Part shown: positions 8,546-19,150 of the stretch, piece after piece | How positions within the stretch are numbered: the stretch's first letter is position 1 | How the letters are laid out: each line of letters starts with the position of its first letter | NCBI RefSeq assembly: GCF_009360615.1 | Contig: NZ_SPEY01000030.1 | Location: 1 to 61,024 of the forward strand | Source of the DNA: Comamonas sp. | GTDB lineage: Bacteria; Pseudomonadota; Gammaproteobacteria; Burkholderiales; Burkholderiaceae_C | DNA: 61,024 nt | Direction of reading: 5' to 3' | The notes under the pieces: generated by a model | The model's input: the letters and a program-made list of their open reading frames with translations, nothing else | What the model was told of the DNA's origin: nothing | The model's database searches: none | Made by a program: the position numbers and the translations under genes

Positions 8546-10789
8546 ATGTCCTTTGCACAGAAAATAAATCAGTTGTTCCGTCGCAAGCCCATCGCGGCAG
8601 CCGCCAGTGGTGATAGCAGCATGATGGGAGACACGGTCGTACAGGACCTGTATGACGGCTCGCTCAACAGCGTGCAGGGGGCGCCCTCCGTCTTCGGCGT
8701 GGAGGAGACCGGTCGCGCGGATGAGCTGGTGAGCCTGCCCATTCTCGGAACGGCCACCACGGCCAAGCATCAGCGCACCCTGTTCACCCTGCTGGGGGGC
8801 TCGGTGCTGGTGCTGGTGGTGCTGTCGGCGTGGATGCTGCGCGAAGCCAGCAATTCCAACCAGCAGCTGGCGGCAACCGGTCAGGCGCTGATGCAGTCGC
8901 AGCGTCTGGCCAAGTCGGTCTCCATTGCCATGACGGGGGCCGCTCCTGCGTTCGCCGACGTCAAGGACAGCGCCGGCGTGCTGGCGCGCAACGTGCGAGC
9001 GCTGGCCGGCGGCGATTCCGAGCTGGGCGTGAAAGCGCTGGGCGGTGGCCTGCAGGACGAGCTCAGCTCCATCAGCACCCTGATGGAGCGCGCGGAAAAG
9101 AGCGCGGGGCTGATTCTTGGACAGCAAAAGACACTGACCCAGGTGGGCGAGGCGCTGCGCACCATCAACCGTCAGTCCTCCGATCTGCTGGAAACCGCTG
9201 AAACCATTTCTTCGCTGAAGCTGCAGCAGGGGGCCGGTGCGGCCGAGATCTCTGCGGCCGGCCAGCTGGTGATGCTGACCCAGCGTATTGCCAAGTCTGC
9301 CAACGAATTCCAGACCCTGGAGGGCGTGAGCCCCGAAGCCGTGTTCCTGCTCGGCAAGGATTTGAACTCCTTCAAGGAAATCTCCGAAGGCCTGCTCAAT
9401 GGCAGCTCCGAGATGCGGCTGTCGGCGGCACGCGATCCCCAGGTGCGCGAACAGCTCGAGACGCTGATCAAGCAGTACGACGACACGCGCACGCAGGCCA
9501 GCGCCATCCTGGGCAATCTGCAGGGTCTTGTGTCGGCCCGTGAAGCGCAGGCCAGCATCAACAACGACAGCGAACCGCTGCGTCAGCAGCTGGAGCAGCT
9601 GCAGACGGCTCTGCAGGGACTGGGCGGAGCCAGCATGCTGCAGCTGGCGCTGCTGGCCGCGGCCATTCTGGCTGCGGTTCTGAGCGGTATCGGCATTTCG
9701 CGCGTGCAGCTGCTGGACAGCCGTGCGCGTCAGCAGGAAGCCGAGCGCCACCAGGTCGATGCCCGTCTGCAAGAGCAGGAAGCCAAGCGTATCAACGACG
9801 CCAATCAGGCCGCCATTTTGCGGTTGATGAACGAGCTGCAGTCGGTGGCCGAAGGCGATCTGACGCAGGAAGCCACCGTGACCGAGGACATCACCGGCGC
9901 GATTGCCGACTCGGTGAACTACACGGTGGAAGAGCTGCGCGCTCTGGTGGGATCCGTGCAGAACACCGTGACCCGAGTGGCCCAGACCACCGAGCAGGTG
10001 GACGCCACATCGACCGAGCTGCTGGCTGCATCGAACGAGCAGCTGCATGAAATTCGCGAGACCGGCAAGTCGATTCTGGACATGGCCGGCCGTATCAACA
10101 ACGTTTCTGCCCAGGCGCAGGAATCGGCCCAGGTGGCCCGCCAGTCGCTGCAGGCTGCGGACTCGGGTCTCAAGGCCGTGCAGAACGCCATCGGCGGCAT
10201 GAACTCCATCCGCGATCAGATTCAGGACACTTCCAAGCGAATCAAGCGCCTGGGAGAGTCGTCCCAGGAGATTGGTGAGATTACCGAACTGATTTCGGAC
10301 ATTACCGAGCAGACCAACGTGCTGGCGCTGAACGCAGCCATTCAGGCCGCGTCTGCCGGTGAAGCCGGTCGCGGCTTCTCGGTGGTGGCGGAAGAAGTGC
10401 AGCGTCTGGCGGAACGTTCCGCCGATGCCACGCGACAGATTGCCGCGCTGGTGAAGGCGATCCAGACCGATACCCAGGATGCCGTGGCCGCCATGGAGCG
10501 TTCCACGCAGGGTGTGGTCGAAGGGGCCCGTCTGTCCGACTCTGCGGGTACCGCGCTGTCTGAAATCGACAGCGTGTCGCGCCGACTGGCCGAGCTGATC
10601 GAGCAGATTTCCAACTCCACATCGCGTGAAGCCAGTATGGCCAACGGCGTGGCCGAAAACATCCAGCATATTTTTGCCGTGACCGAGCAAACCGGCGAGG
10701 GCACACGCACCACGGCTCAGCAGGTGCGCGAGCTTTCCCACATGGCTGAAGAGCTGCGTCAGTCCGTTTCCCGATTCAAGATTGCCTGA
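8546..10789 (+). CDS. pilJ: Methyl-accepting chemotaxis receptor PilJ
   Basis: The 747-residue receptor has an N-terminal cytoplasmic stretch, a membrane segment (about 70-90), a helical sensory region of PilJ type, a second membrane segment (about 360-385), a HAMP-like linker and the signalling hairpin. The hairpin tip reads [20 protein letters not shown] followed by [18 protein letters not shown]; the Q and S replacing the usual E and R of soluble chemotaxis receptors are typical of PilJ. It senses surface contact or pilus tension and controls ChpA. ATG at 8546 is preferred over an upstream GTG that overlaps pilI. Confidence 0.95.
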   Translation: MSFAQKINQLFRRKPIAAAASGDSSMMGDTVVQDLYDGSLNSVQGAPSVFGVEETGRADELVSLPILGTATTAKHQRTLFTLLGGSVLVLVVLSAWMLREASNSNQQLAATGQALMQSQRLAKSVSIAMTGAAPAFADVKDSAGVLARNVRALAGGDSELGVKALGGGLQDELSSISTLMERAEKSAGLILGQQKTLTQVGEALRTINRQSSDLLETAETISSLKLQQGAGAAEISAAGQLVMLTQRIAKSANEFQTLEGVSPEAVFLLGKDLNSFKEISEGLLNGSSEMRLSAARDPQVREQLETLIKQYDDTRTQASAILGNLQGLVSAREAQASINNDSEPLRQQLEQLQTALQGLGGASMLQLALLAAAILAAVLSGIGISRVQLLDSRARQQEAERHQVDARLQEQEAKRINDANQAAILRLMNELQSVAEGDLTQEATVTEDITGAIADSVNYTVEELRALVGSVQNTVTRVAQTTEQVDATSTELLAASNEQLHEIRETGKSILDMAGRINNVSAQAQESAQVARQSLQAADSGLKAVQNAIGGMNSIRDQIQDTSKRIKRLGESSQEIGEITELISDITEQTNVLALNAAIQAASAGEAGRGFSVVAEEVQRLAERSADATRQIAALVKAIQTDTQDAVAAMERSTQGVVEGARLSDSAGTALSEIDSVSRRLAELIEQISNSTSREASMANGVAENIQHIFAVTEQTGEGTRTTAQQVRELSHMAEELRQSVSRFKIA

Positions 10790-10848
10790 TTTGACTGGCT
10801 CTTTCTCTCATAAAAATGCACGACCCTTGAGGGTTAAGGAACTGGAGC

Positions 10849-13800
10849 ATGTCAGTGGTTGACGACTCGCCAATACGTGCAGCCCTGTCTGCAGAGCAGG
10901 ATCTGGGCCCGCTGGCCTGGGTGCTCGACGAGGTGCGCAAGTCGCTGGAGGCGGCGTCCAAGGCGGTGAACCGCTTCATGCGCGATGCGGATGCAGCCCG
11001 TTTGTCCGATCTGGAGGAGCTGGATACATCGGCACTGCGCATTGCCCGCCAGCAGCTGCATCAGGCCTGCGGTGCTCTGGAGATGGTGGGCGTGACCGCT
11101 CCTGCCCAGGTGATGCGCAGCATGGAAGCTGCGGTCAACCGCTTTGTACAGCGTCCCGAATACTGCACGCAGGAAGCGGCGACCACCCTGGAGCGCACGC
11201 ACTTTGCGCTGATGGAATTCCTGGAGGCCGTGCTGGCCGGCCAGCAGGTCTCTGCAGTGGCCCTGTTCCCCCAGTACCGCGAGACCCAGTTGCTGGCAGG
11301 CAACGACAAGGCACACCCGGCAGACCTGTGGCCGGCGGAGCGCCGCGCGCGCGAGCCGCGCTGGACCGGGGCCATGCCCGAGCCGCTGGCCTATGGGCCG
11401 CATGCGCGCGCCATGCTGGACGGCGTGGTGCTGCGCATGGTCAAGAGCGACGACCGGGAGGCGGCCGCGCAGATGTGCGAGCTTTGCCGGCGTTTTGCAG
11501 CGGCCCATCCCGAAGACGTGGCGGCACGCAGTTTCTGGAAGATCGCTGCGGCCTTCTTCGAAGGCCTGGCGCGCGGACTCATCACCGCCGATATCTACGT
11601 CAAGCGCATGGCCTCGCGCGTGCTCATGCAGTACGCCAGCATGGCCAGGGGCGACAGCCTGCCGCCCGCACGTCTGCTGCAGGACTTGATGTTCTTCTGC
11701 TCCCAGGCCAAGCCCCGCGAGCAGGCCGGTGAGAGTCTCAAGGCCGTGCACGAAGCCTATGCCATGGAGCACATGCCGGTGGTGGACTACCACGTCGCGC
11801 GCTATGGCCGCTTCGATCCATCGGTGCTCCTGCAGGCGCGCAAGCGCATTGCGGCGGCGGCCGAGACCTGGTCGGCCGTCGCCGGCGGCGACCGCAGCAA
11901 GATCAGGTCCATGGCCGAGCAGTTCGGGCAGGTGTCCGAGTCGCTGGTCAAGTTGCAGCCTGTCAGTCATGGTCTGGCGCGCGCGCTGATTCGTGTCGCC
12001 GAGACCGTGGAGCGGATCGGCGAGCCTCCACCGGCCGAGCTGGCCATGGAGGTGGCGACCGCCGTGCTGTACCTGCAGGCCAGCTTCATGACGGCCGGGC
12101 ATGACGACGAAGTACAGGCCGCCCAGTCCAGCGTGCTGGTTCAGCGCCTGGATGCCGCCTTGCATGGTGCCCAGTCCGAGCCGCTGGAAATCTGGATGGA
12201 GGAGCTCTACCGTCAGGCCAGCGACCAGCAGACCATGGGATCGGTGGTTGGTGAGCTGCGCATCACCCTGGGCGAGGCAGAGAAGCAGCTGGATCTGTTC
12301 TTCCGCAATCCCTCGGATACCTCGGCGCTGGCCTCGGTGCCGGGTCAGATGGCGCAAATGCGCGGCGTGCTGTCGGTGCTGGGCTTCGAGCAGGCCGCGA
12401 CCGCCATGCAGCGCATGCGTGACACCGTCGAGCATCTGATGCTCGGCGAGGTGACGGTCGAGAACCAGCCTCGCATCTTCGAGAAGCTGGGCAGCAGTCT
12501 GGGCGCCATGGGCTTTCTCATCGACATGCTCAGCTACCAGCGCAATATGGCGCGCAAGCTGTTTGTCTATGACGAGGAAAAGGACGAGCTGCGCATCGTC
12601 ATGGGTCACAGCCGCAGTCGCGGCCCCGAAGCCTTCCGTCCGACCGTGGACATTCCCATGGATGGCGTGCCGTCTGCGCCGCCTGCGGTCTCTGCAGTCC
12701 CCGCAGCGGCCACTCCAACAGCAGCCGCGGCCGTCGAGCCTTCGGTTGCTGCACCGCCGCCGCCCGAACAAGTGCGGCCGGTGGCCCGGCCGCAGCCCTT
12801 GCACGCCCGACTCACCGACGACGAGGACAGTCCTCCCTGGGCCGCGACCGAGCCCGGTGCCTTGCCCGATTTCGAGGCCATGGCCGCACCCGTTGCGGCC
12901 GAGCCGGCCGTGGCAGGCTCCGATGCCCTGGCCGACGCCATGGCCCAGGTGTTTGCGGACATGCAATCGGGCAGGCCGGTCGAGGATGACGCCGCCACCG
13001 CCTCCCATTCAGGCCAGGATCCGGCCGGTCCGAGCAGCACAGCAGTGGCTGCGACAGAGCCCCCGTCTGCGTCCGCGGAGCTGAGTGCCGAAGAGCTCGA
13101 TGGCGACGACGAGCTGCTGTCCATCTTCCTGGAGGAGGCCCGTGAAGTCGTCGATAACGGCCTGCAGGCTCTGCAGGCCCTGGCCGATGAGCCCGGCAAT
13201 CTGAGCGAGCAGACCACGCTGCGCCGGGCGTTTCACACGCTCAAGGGCAGCTCGCGCATGGTGGGGCTGGATGAGTTTGGCGAAGCCGGCTGGGCCATGG
13301 AGCAGATGCTCAATGCCTGGCTGGCAGAGCAGCGGCCCATGCCGCAGGACATGCAGCAGCTGGCCCGGGATGCCCTGAAGGCCTTTGCCGCATGGGCCCA
13401 GGGTATCGAGAACCAGCAGGCGCAGAACTGGTCGGCCACGCCCTTCCGCGCGGCGGCCGACGCCATGCGCCTGCAGGGTGAGCGTGCCGACGTGGCCCTG
13501 GTGCCGCGTCGCGCCGAGCGCAGGGATCCGGTGCCGGATGCGGCCCCGGTGGAAGCCGCAGCAGTGCATGAGCCGGTGCCGGAGTGGCCGCAGGAGACCG
13601 TGGCCGAGGAGCGCGGCTCTCACCTGCAGACGGCCCAGGGCGAGCCCGCATTTGCCATGCCCGAACTGGACTTCTCCCTGGAGGAGCTATCTTCCGGGGC
13701 CGGGCCGGAGCCGGAAGCGGGAACGGACGACTTCACCTTGCCGGAGCTGGATTTCCCCGACGATCTGCTGCAGCCACCGGCGGCGCCGGTGGTGCACGAT

Positions 13801-16800
13801 GCATCGGCGTTGCCCGCGCTGGAGTCGGCAGGCGATCCCGAGCCGCAGCGGATTGAAGGCGCTGCCGCCGATGTCGGGATCGAGGCTCAACCCTCGCCAG
13901 GGCACAGCAGCACTTCGGAAGAGGTGCAGGAGCTGGACTTTGCGGCCTTCGAGGCGGCCATGCGCGAAAGCGAACAGGCTTCCATCGCCGCTCAGACCGC
14001 CATCGGGGCGCAAGCAGCTCCCGTGGAAACAGCTTCCGTCGGGACGCCCCCCGTTGGGACGGACCCCGTGGACACGGCGGCCGAGTTGCCCTCCGCAGAG
14101 GCCGTACTCGAGCTGGAGGCGATCGAAGCCTTGCTGGAAGGCGTGCCCGAGCCCGTCGTGGCCGAAGAACCTGCTCAGGCGGCAGGTTCCGCAGTCCCGG
14201 CGATGGAGCAGGCCGAGCCGGATGACGGCCATCGCAATATTGACGGCCTGCGCATCAGCGCAGCGCTGTACAACGTCTATCTCAATGAAGCGGACGACTG
14301 GTCCGAGCGTCTCGGCGAGGTGTTGCAGCAGTGGCTGCAAGAGCCCGGCGAAGCCATTCCCGACGATGCGATCGCGCTGGCGCATTCGCTGGCAGGCAGC
14401 TCCGGCACCGTGGGCTTCAAGGCCTTGTCGGAGCTGGCGCGCCTGCTCGAGCATGCACTGCTGCATCTGCAGCCTCAGGGCTATGCCAGCGCAGTGCAGA
14501 TTCAGCAATGCCTGAGTGCGTCCGACGAGGTGCGGCGCCTCCTGCATCAGTTTGCGGCGGGCTTCCTCAAGGACGCCTTGCCCGCGGTCGAAGAGGCGCT
14601 GCGCAGCATTCTGGATACCCCCATCGACGCCAGCGTCCTGGCCGAGCCGCTCGACCTCGAACCTGTCGATCTCGCCGGGCTGGACGCGGCCGAGTGGCCC
14701 GAGGTGCAGGCCCTGCAGCAGCCCGCCGACCCCAAGGATGTGCCGCTGGACTTCGCCGCCGGCTTGTCTGAGGCATCGGTTGCGCCCCAGCGTGCCGAGG
14801 CTGCCGCGCAGGAGCCGTCCGAGCAGGTCCTGGAGGCGGCTGCCGACCTGTTGCCGGATGCGGCACACGATCCGGTGCAGCCTCCGTATTCCATGGTGCC
14901 TGCCGGAGGCAGCGTGGAGCATGAGGCCGAGCTGCAGCGGCGCATCGATGAAGCCATTGCGCTGGCGGTGCATGCCGGCGAGGATGAGGACGACATCGAC
15001 GTGCTCGATCAGGTCGATCCCGACCTGTTTCCCATCTTCGAAGAGGAAGCCATCGACCTGTTGCCCAAGCTCGGCGCCGCACTGCGCCGCTGGCATGGTC
15101 GTCCTTCCCTGGATGAAGCCCGCAACGAAGTCCTGCGTGCGCTGCACACCATCAAGGGCAGCGCACGCCTGGCGGGTGCCATGCGCATGGGCGAAATGGC
15201 CCACCGCCTGGAATCGGCCGTGGAGCGCATCGACCAGGAGCGGCCCTCGGCGGACGCGATAGAGCCGCTGCTGAGCAGTTTCGACGCTTTGCAGGCCAGC
15301 TTCGATGTGCTGCGCATGGCCGGCGAGCAGGAGCCCGAGCAGCCGCTGGCCCAGCTGGACGATCACCTGGTGCAGGCGCCGCTGCACCTGGGTGCGGCAG
15401 AGTCCGGGGCAGGGCCGGCCGCGACGTCTGCTGAAGCCGGTGAGAAGAGCTCCGCCGAGACGGCGCAGTCGATTGAGCTGCCCGCGCCGGTGGTGCCGCG
15501 TGCCGCATCGCAGCAGACCGTGCGCGTGCGTGCCCAGTTGCTGGACCGCCTGATTTCCCAGACCGGCGAAGTGTTGATTGCACGCTCGCGCGTCGATGCG
15601 CGTCTGTCGCAGGCCCGTTCGGCGCTCCATGATCTGACAGGCAACCTGGAGCGTCTGCGCACGCAGCTTCGCGACATCGAGGTGCAGGCCGAAAGCCAGA
15701 TGCAGTCGCGTCTGGCCCTGTCCAAGGACACGGCGGCCGGCTTTGATCCGCTGGAGTTCGACCGCTTCACCCGCGTGCAGGAACTCACCCGCATGATGGC
15801 CGAGTCGGTCAACGACGTGGCCACCGTGCAGCGCAACCTGCAGAGGGATCTGGCGGCAGCCGAAGACGACCTGGTGGCCCAGGGCCGCCAGGCGCGCGAT
15901 CTGCAGCGCGATCTGCTGCGCACGCGCATGGTGGAGTTCGACTCCTTTGCCGAGCGGCTGTATGCCGTGGTGCGCCAGACCTCCAAGGAAATGGGCAAGC
16001 AGGTGCGCCTGAACATCCTGGGCGGCACCATCGAAATGGACCGCGGCATGCTGGAGCGCATGATGCCGGCCTTCGAGCATCTGTTGCGCAACTGCGTGGC
16101 ACACGGCATCGAGTCGCCCGAGCAGCGCGAGGCGCTGGGCAAGCCGGCTGTCGGCACCATCGAGATCGTGCTGAGCCAGGAGCGCAACGATGTGGCGCTG
16201 TCGGTGGAGGACGACGGTGCCGGCCTGGATCTGGAGCGGATTCGCGGCAAGGCCATCAGCCTCAAGCTGTGGACGCAAGAGCGCCCCATGACGCTGGAGG
16301 ATGCGGCGCGTCTGATCTTCGAGCCGGGCTTCACCACGGCCACCGAAGTGACGGGTGTTGCCGGCCGCGGCATCGGCATGGATGTGGTGCGTTCAGAAGT
16401 CAACGCCCTGGGCGGCCGTGTCGAGACCCATACCGAGCCTGGCAGGGGCAGTGCCTTCCGTCTGGTGCTGCCGCTGACCACCGCCGTCACCCAGGTGGTG
16501 ATGCTGCGCATGGGGGCCGTGTCCATGGGCGTGCCCGCCAATCTGGTGGAAATCGTGCGTCGCGTACCCGTCGATGTGCTGGAAGACAGCTATCGGAGGC
16601 AGGAGTTCCGGGACGGCAGCGAAGTCATGCCTTTCTACTGGGCCGGTGCACTGTGGCAGAGCTCGCTGCGCAGCGAGGAGAACCTTGGCCGCACACGCCC
16701 CGTGGTGATTGTCCGCAGTGCCTCGCAGCGTGTGGCGCTGCATGTGGATGAAGTGCTGGGCAACCAGGAAGTGGTGATCAAGAATCTGGGTCCGCAGTTG

Positions 16801-17439
16801 TCGCGCCTGCCGGGCCTGACCGGCATGTCCGTGCTGCCCTCGGGGGCTGTGGTGCAGATCTACAACCCGGTGGCGCTGGCCAACGTCCACGGCGAGCAGG
16901 TGCGGGCCATGCTGGCCAAGGCCGAGCAGGCGGCCGCCGATGGTGGCGAGCAGGCGCGGGCAGGCGGCATCGATCTGCCGGGCGCCGATGCCGCGCAGAC
17001 CTCGGTGCCGCTGGTGCTGGTGGTGGATGACTCCATCACCGTGCGCCGTGTCACCCAGCGTCTGCTGCAGCGCGAAGGCTACCGTGTCACGCTGGCTGCC
17101 GACGGCTTGCAAGCCATGGAGCGTCTGCAGGACGAGCGTCCGACCCTGGTGCTGTCGGACATCGAAATGCCGCGCATGGACGGTTTCGATCTGTTGCGCA
17201 ACATCCGCGCCGATCAGACGCTCGCGGGCATGCCCGTGGTCATGATCACTTCACGCATTGCCCAGAAGCATCGTGAAATGGCCCGTGACCTGGGGGCCAA
17301 TCACTATCTGGGCAAGCCCTATTCCGACGAGGAGCTGCTGGGCCTGATCCGGCATTACGCACTGCAGCGCAGCGGCCCCGCCCCCGAGAGCAGGCCGCTT
17401 GGCGGGCCCACCGAAGAATCGGAGGCGGTGCTCGAATAG
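10849..17439 (+). CDS. chpA: ChpA/PilL hybrid chemotaxis histidine kinase
   Basis: A very large (2196 residues) CheA-type kinase controlling type IV pili. An N-terminal FimL-like helical region (about 1-570) is followed by an Ala/Pro-rich linker. Three Hpt-like domains follow: phosphorylatable His at about H796 (FHTLKGSSR), a divergent one at about H1179 (AHSLAGSSG) and H1433 (LHTIKGSAR), separated by acidic Ala/Pro/Glu linkers. Next come the dimer helices, the ATPase (N box LLRNCVAHG from 1745, DDGAGLD from 1788, GRGIGMD near 1840), a CheW-like domain and a C-terminal receiver with D2104 (LSDIEMPRMDG). Last gene of the pil operon; no pilK or chpB follows. Confidence 0.95.
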   Translation: MSVVDDSPIRAALSAEQDLGPLAWVLDEVRKSLEAASKAVNRFMRDADAARLSDLEELDTSALRIARQQLHQACGALEMVGVTAPAQVMRSMEAAVNRFVQRPEYCTQEAATTLERTHFALMEFLEAVLAGQQVSAVALFPQYRETQLLAGNDKAHPADLWPAERRAREPRWTGAMPEPLAYGPHARAMLDGVVLRMVKSDDREAAAQMCELCRRFAAAHPEDVAARSFWKIAAAFFEGLARGLITADIYVKRMASRVLMQYASMARGDSLPPARLLQDLMFFCSQAKPREQAGESLKAVHEAYAMEHMPVVDYHVARYGRFDPSVLLQARKRIAAAAETWSAVAGGDRSKIRSMAEQFGQVSESLVKLQPVSHGLARALIRVAETVERIGEPPPAELAMEVATAVLYLQASFMTAGHDDEVQAAQSSVLVQRLDAALHGAQSEPLEIWMEELYRQASDQQTMGSVVGELRITLGEAEKQLDLFFRNPSDTSALASVPGQMAQMRGVLSVLGFEQAATAMQRMRDTVEHLMLGEVTVENQPRIFEKLGSSLGAMGFLIDMLSYQRNMARKLFVYDEEKDELRIVMGHSRSRGPEAFRPTVDIPMDGVPSAPPAVSAVPAAATPTAAAAVEPSVAAPPPPEQVRPVARPQPLHARLTDDEDSPPWAATEPGALPDFEAMAAPVAAEPAVAGSDALADAMAQVFADMQSGRPVEDDAATASHSGQDPAGPSSTAVAATEPPSASAELSAEELDGDDELLSIFLEEAREVVDNGLQALQALADEPGNLSEQTTLRRAFHTLKGSSRMVGLDEFGEAGWAMEQMLNAWLAEQRPMPQDMQQLARDALKAFAAWAQGIENQQAQNWSATPFRAAADAMRLQGERADVALVPRRAERRDPVPDAAPVEAAAVHEPVPEWPQETVAEERGSHLQTAQGEPAFAMPELDFSLEELSSGAGPEPEAGTDDFTLPELDFPDDLLQPPAAPVVHDASALPALESAGDPEPQRIEGAAADVGIEAQPSPGHSSTSEEVQELDFAAFEAAMRESEQASIAAQTAIGAQAAPVETASVGTPPVGTDPVDTAAELPSAEAVLELEAIEALLEGVPEPVVAEEPAQAAGSAVPAMEQAEPDDGHRNIDGLRISAALYNVYLNEADDWSERLGEVLQQWLQEPGEAIPDDAIALAHSLAGSSGTVGFKALSELARLLEHALLHLQPQGYASAVQIQQCLSASDEVRRLLHQFAAGFLKDALPAVEEALRSILDTPIDASVLAEPLDLEPVDLAGLDAAEWPEVQALQQPADPKDVPLDFAAGLSEASVAPQRAEAAAQEPSEQVLEAAADLLPDAAHDPVQPPYSMVPAGGSVEHEAELQRRIDEAIALAVHAGEDEDDIDVLDQVDPDLFPIFEEEAIDLLPKLGAALRRWHGRPSLDEARNEVLRALHTIKGSARLAGAMRMGEMAHRLESAVERIDQERPSADAIEPLLSSFDALQASFDVLRMAGEQEPEQPLAQLDDHLVQAPLHLGAAESGAGPAATSAEAGEKSSAETAQSIELPAPVVPRAASQQTVRVRAQLLDRLISQTGEVLIARSRVDARLSQARSALHDLTGNLERLRTQLRDIEVQAESQMQSRLALSKDTAAGFDPLEFDRFTRVQELTRMMAESVNDVATVQRNLQRDLAAAEDDLVAQGRQARDLQRDLLRTRMVEFDSFAERLYAVVRQTSKEMGKQVRLNILGGTIEMDRGMLERMMPAFEHLLRNCVAHGIESPEQREALGKPAVGTIEIVLSQERNDVALSVEDDGAGLDLERIRGKAISLKLWTQERPMTLEDAARLIFEPGFTTATEVTGVAGRGIGMDVVRSEVNALGGRVETHTEPGRGSAFRLVLPLTTAVTQVVMLRMGAVSMGVPANLVEIVRRVPVDVLEDSYRRQEFRDGSEVMPFYWAGALWQSSLRSEENLGRTRPVVIVRSASQRVALHVDEVLGNQEVVIKNLGPQLSRLPGLTGMSVLPSGAVVQIYNPVALANVHGEQVRAMLAKAEQAAADGGEQARAGGIDLPGADAAQTSVPLVLVVDDSITVRRVTQRLLQREGYRVTLAADGLQAMERLQDERPTLVLSDIEMPRMDGFDLLRNIRADQTLAGMPVVMITSRIAQKHREMARDLGANHYLGKPYSDEELLGLIRHYALQRSGPAPESRPLGGPTEESEAVLE

Positions 17440-17637
17440 GCGCTGCTCCTGATAAAGAAGCGGATTGCGTCGTTCTTTAGTGCATTGAAGGTTGATATCA
17501 ATCTGAAATGCATGAGAGGCGTACGCAATCTGCTTCTTTTTTGTTGTAGCCGGCTCAAGCCCGACAGCCTTGCGCACCGCAGTCCGCATTGCGTCTTCGG
17601 ATGGGTTCGTTGCAGGATCTGGAGGCAGGACGGCAGA

Positions 17638-19128
17638 TCAGGACTCTTTTCTGAGGATTCCGTAGCGGGCCAGGGTTTTCTCCCGCGCCGCCGCATGATC
17701 CACCACCGGCAAGGGATAGTCGCGCCCCAGCGTGATGCCTGCCTCGGCCAGTTCCAGCGGTCTGGCCAGCCAGGGGGCGTGACGCAGCTTGGCTGGTAGC
17801 CTGGCCACTTCAGGCACATAGCGCGCGATGAATTTGCCGTCCGGATCGAACTTCTCGCTCTGGGTCACCGGGTTGAAGATGCGGAACCAGGGTTGGGCAT
17901 CGCAGCCCGTGGAGGCGGCCCATTGCCAGCCGCCGTTGTTGGCCGCCAGGTCGAAGTCATTGAGCTTCTCGGCGAAATAGGCCTCCCCCCGGCGCCAGTC
18001 CAGGCCCAGATCCTTGACCAGAAAGCTGGCCGTGACCATGCGCAGCCGGTTGTGCATATAGCCGCTGGTATTGAGCTGGCGCATGGCGGCATCGACCAGC
18101 GGGTATCCGGTGCGCCCCTCGCTCCAGGCGGCGAAGAGCGCGTCGGCCTCGGCTCCCGTCTCCCATTCGATGGCGTCATACGCAGGCTTGAAGCTGCGCC
18201 CCACGACATGGGGCTGATGGGCCAGGATCTGGAAGTAGAAATCACGCCAGATCAACTCGCTGAGCCAGGTGGCGGCACCTTCGCGCGCGGCGGCCGTCCA
18301 CTCCTCGTTGTGTGCCGACTCGTGGGCGAGGCGGGCCAGCTCGCGTATCGATACGGTGCCAAATCGCAGATGGACGCTGAGGTAGCTGGGCCCCTTGAGG
18401 GCCGGAAAGTCGCGCGCCGCCTTGTACTGCGGCAGGCGCGGCAGAAAGTCGGCCAGCAGCTGGCGCGCTCCGCTGACTCCGGTAGGCAGGCGCAGGCCGG
18501 CCAGTGTGTCCGGGGCGAAGCCCAGTTCGGCGGCCGTGGGAACCGGGCGGCGCTCGGACTCCGGCAGGTCGGCCAGCCGGGCAGCAAGGGCGCGTTCGCT
18601 GGGGTAGGCAGAGAGGTAGAACGGTGTGATTTTTCGCAGCCAGGCGTTCTTGTAGGGCGTGAAGACTGAAAACGGCGACAGGCTCTGGGTCAGCACCTCG
18701 TCGCGCGCGAAGATACGGTGGTCCTTGAAGCGCAGCAGCAACTGCCCCTGGGATTGGAGGCTGCGTTCCACCTGGGCGTCGCGGGCGAGGGCTGAGGGTT
18801 CGTCGTCGTCATTGCAGAAGACAGCGCCCGCGCCCAGTTGCCGGGCCAGCGCCGGGATGATGTCCTGCGGCAGGCCACGCCGCGTGATCAGACCGGTCTG
18901 CGGGCGTGCCGCAGCATCGCGCAGGGATGCATCCAGTTCGGCCAGGCTCTGGCAGAGGAACTCCACGCGACGGTCTGCTCGGGGCAGGGGGGCCAGAATG
19001 CCGTCGTCGAAGACAAAGACGCAATACAGCTTTTCACATTGCTGCAATGCATGATTAAGGGCCGCGTTATCGGCCAGGCGCAGGTCGCGCCGCAGCCAGA
19101 TCAAGCCCACAGGGTAAGAAGGAGTCAT
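17638..19128 (-). CDS. phrB: Deoxyribodipyrimidine photolyase
   Basis: The 496-residue protein begins with the photolyase N-terminal Rossmann domain (LIWLRRDLRLADNAAL) and has the FAD-binding C-terminal core, including WLSELIWRDFYFQIL, GYPLVDAAMRQL, GYMHNRLRMVTASFLVKDL and DFDLAANNGGWQWAAS. It repairs UV-induced cyclobutane pyrimidine dimers using blue light. Length and motifs fit class I enzymes. It is divergent from yqgE, with only 22 bases between the starts. Confidence 0.96.
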   Translation of the reverse strand: MTPSYPVGLIWLRRDLRLADNAALNHALQQCEKLYCVFVFDDGILAPLPRADRRVEFLCQSLAELDASLRDAAARPQTGLITRRGLPQDIIPALARQLGAGAVFCNDDDEPSALARDAQVERSLQSQGQLLLRFKDHRIFARDEVLTQSLSPFSVFTPYKNAWLRKITPFYLSAYPSERALAARLADLPESERRPVPTAAELGFAPDTLAGLRLPTGVSGARQLLADFLPRLPQYKAARDFPALKGPSYLSVHLRFGTVSIRELARLAHESAHNEEWTAAAREGAATWLSELIWRDFYFQILAHQPHVVGRSFKPAYDAIEWETGAEADALFAAWSEGRTGYPLVDAAMRQLNTSGYMHNRLRMVTASFLVKDLGLDWRRGEAYFAEKLNDFDLAANNGGWQWAASTGCDAQPWFRIFNPVTQSEKFDPDGKFIARYVPEVARLPAKLRHAPWLARPLELAEAGITLGRDYPLPVVDHAAAREKTLARYGILRKES

Positions 19129-19150
19129 GGATCGCCATTAAAATCGCTGC

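Noticed and set aside
8387..10741. Open frame of 784 codons antisense to pilJ
   Set aside because: It is the mirror of a high-GC receptor gene; its translation is a Gly/Leu/Arg/His-rich shadow with no motif, while the sense strand encodes a complete receptor.
13687..16278. Open frame of 863 codons antisense to chpA
   Set aside because: Rich in Gln/Arg/His/Leu with no domain, as expected from third-position GC bias of the sense gene.
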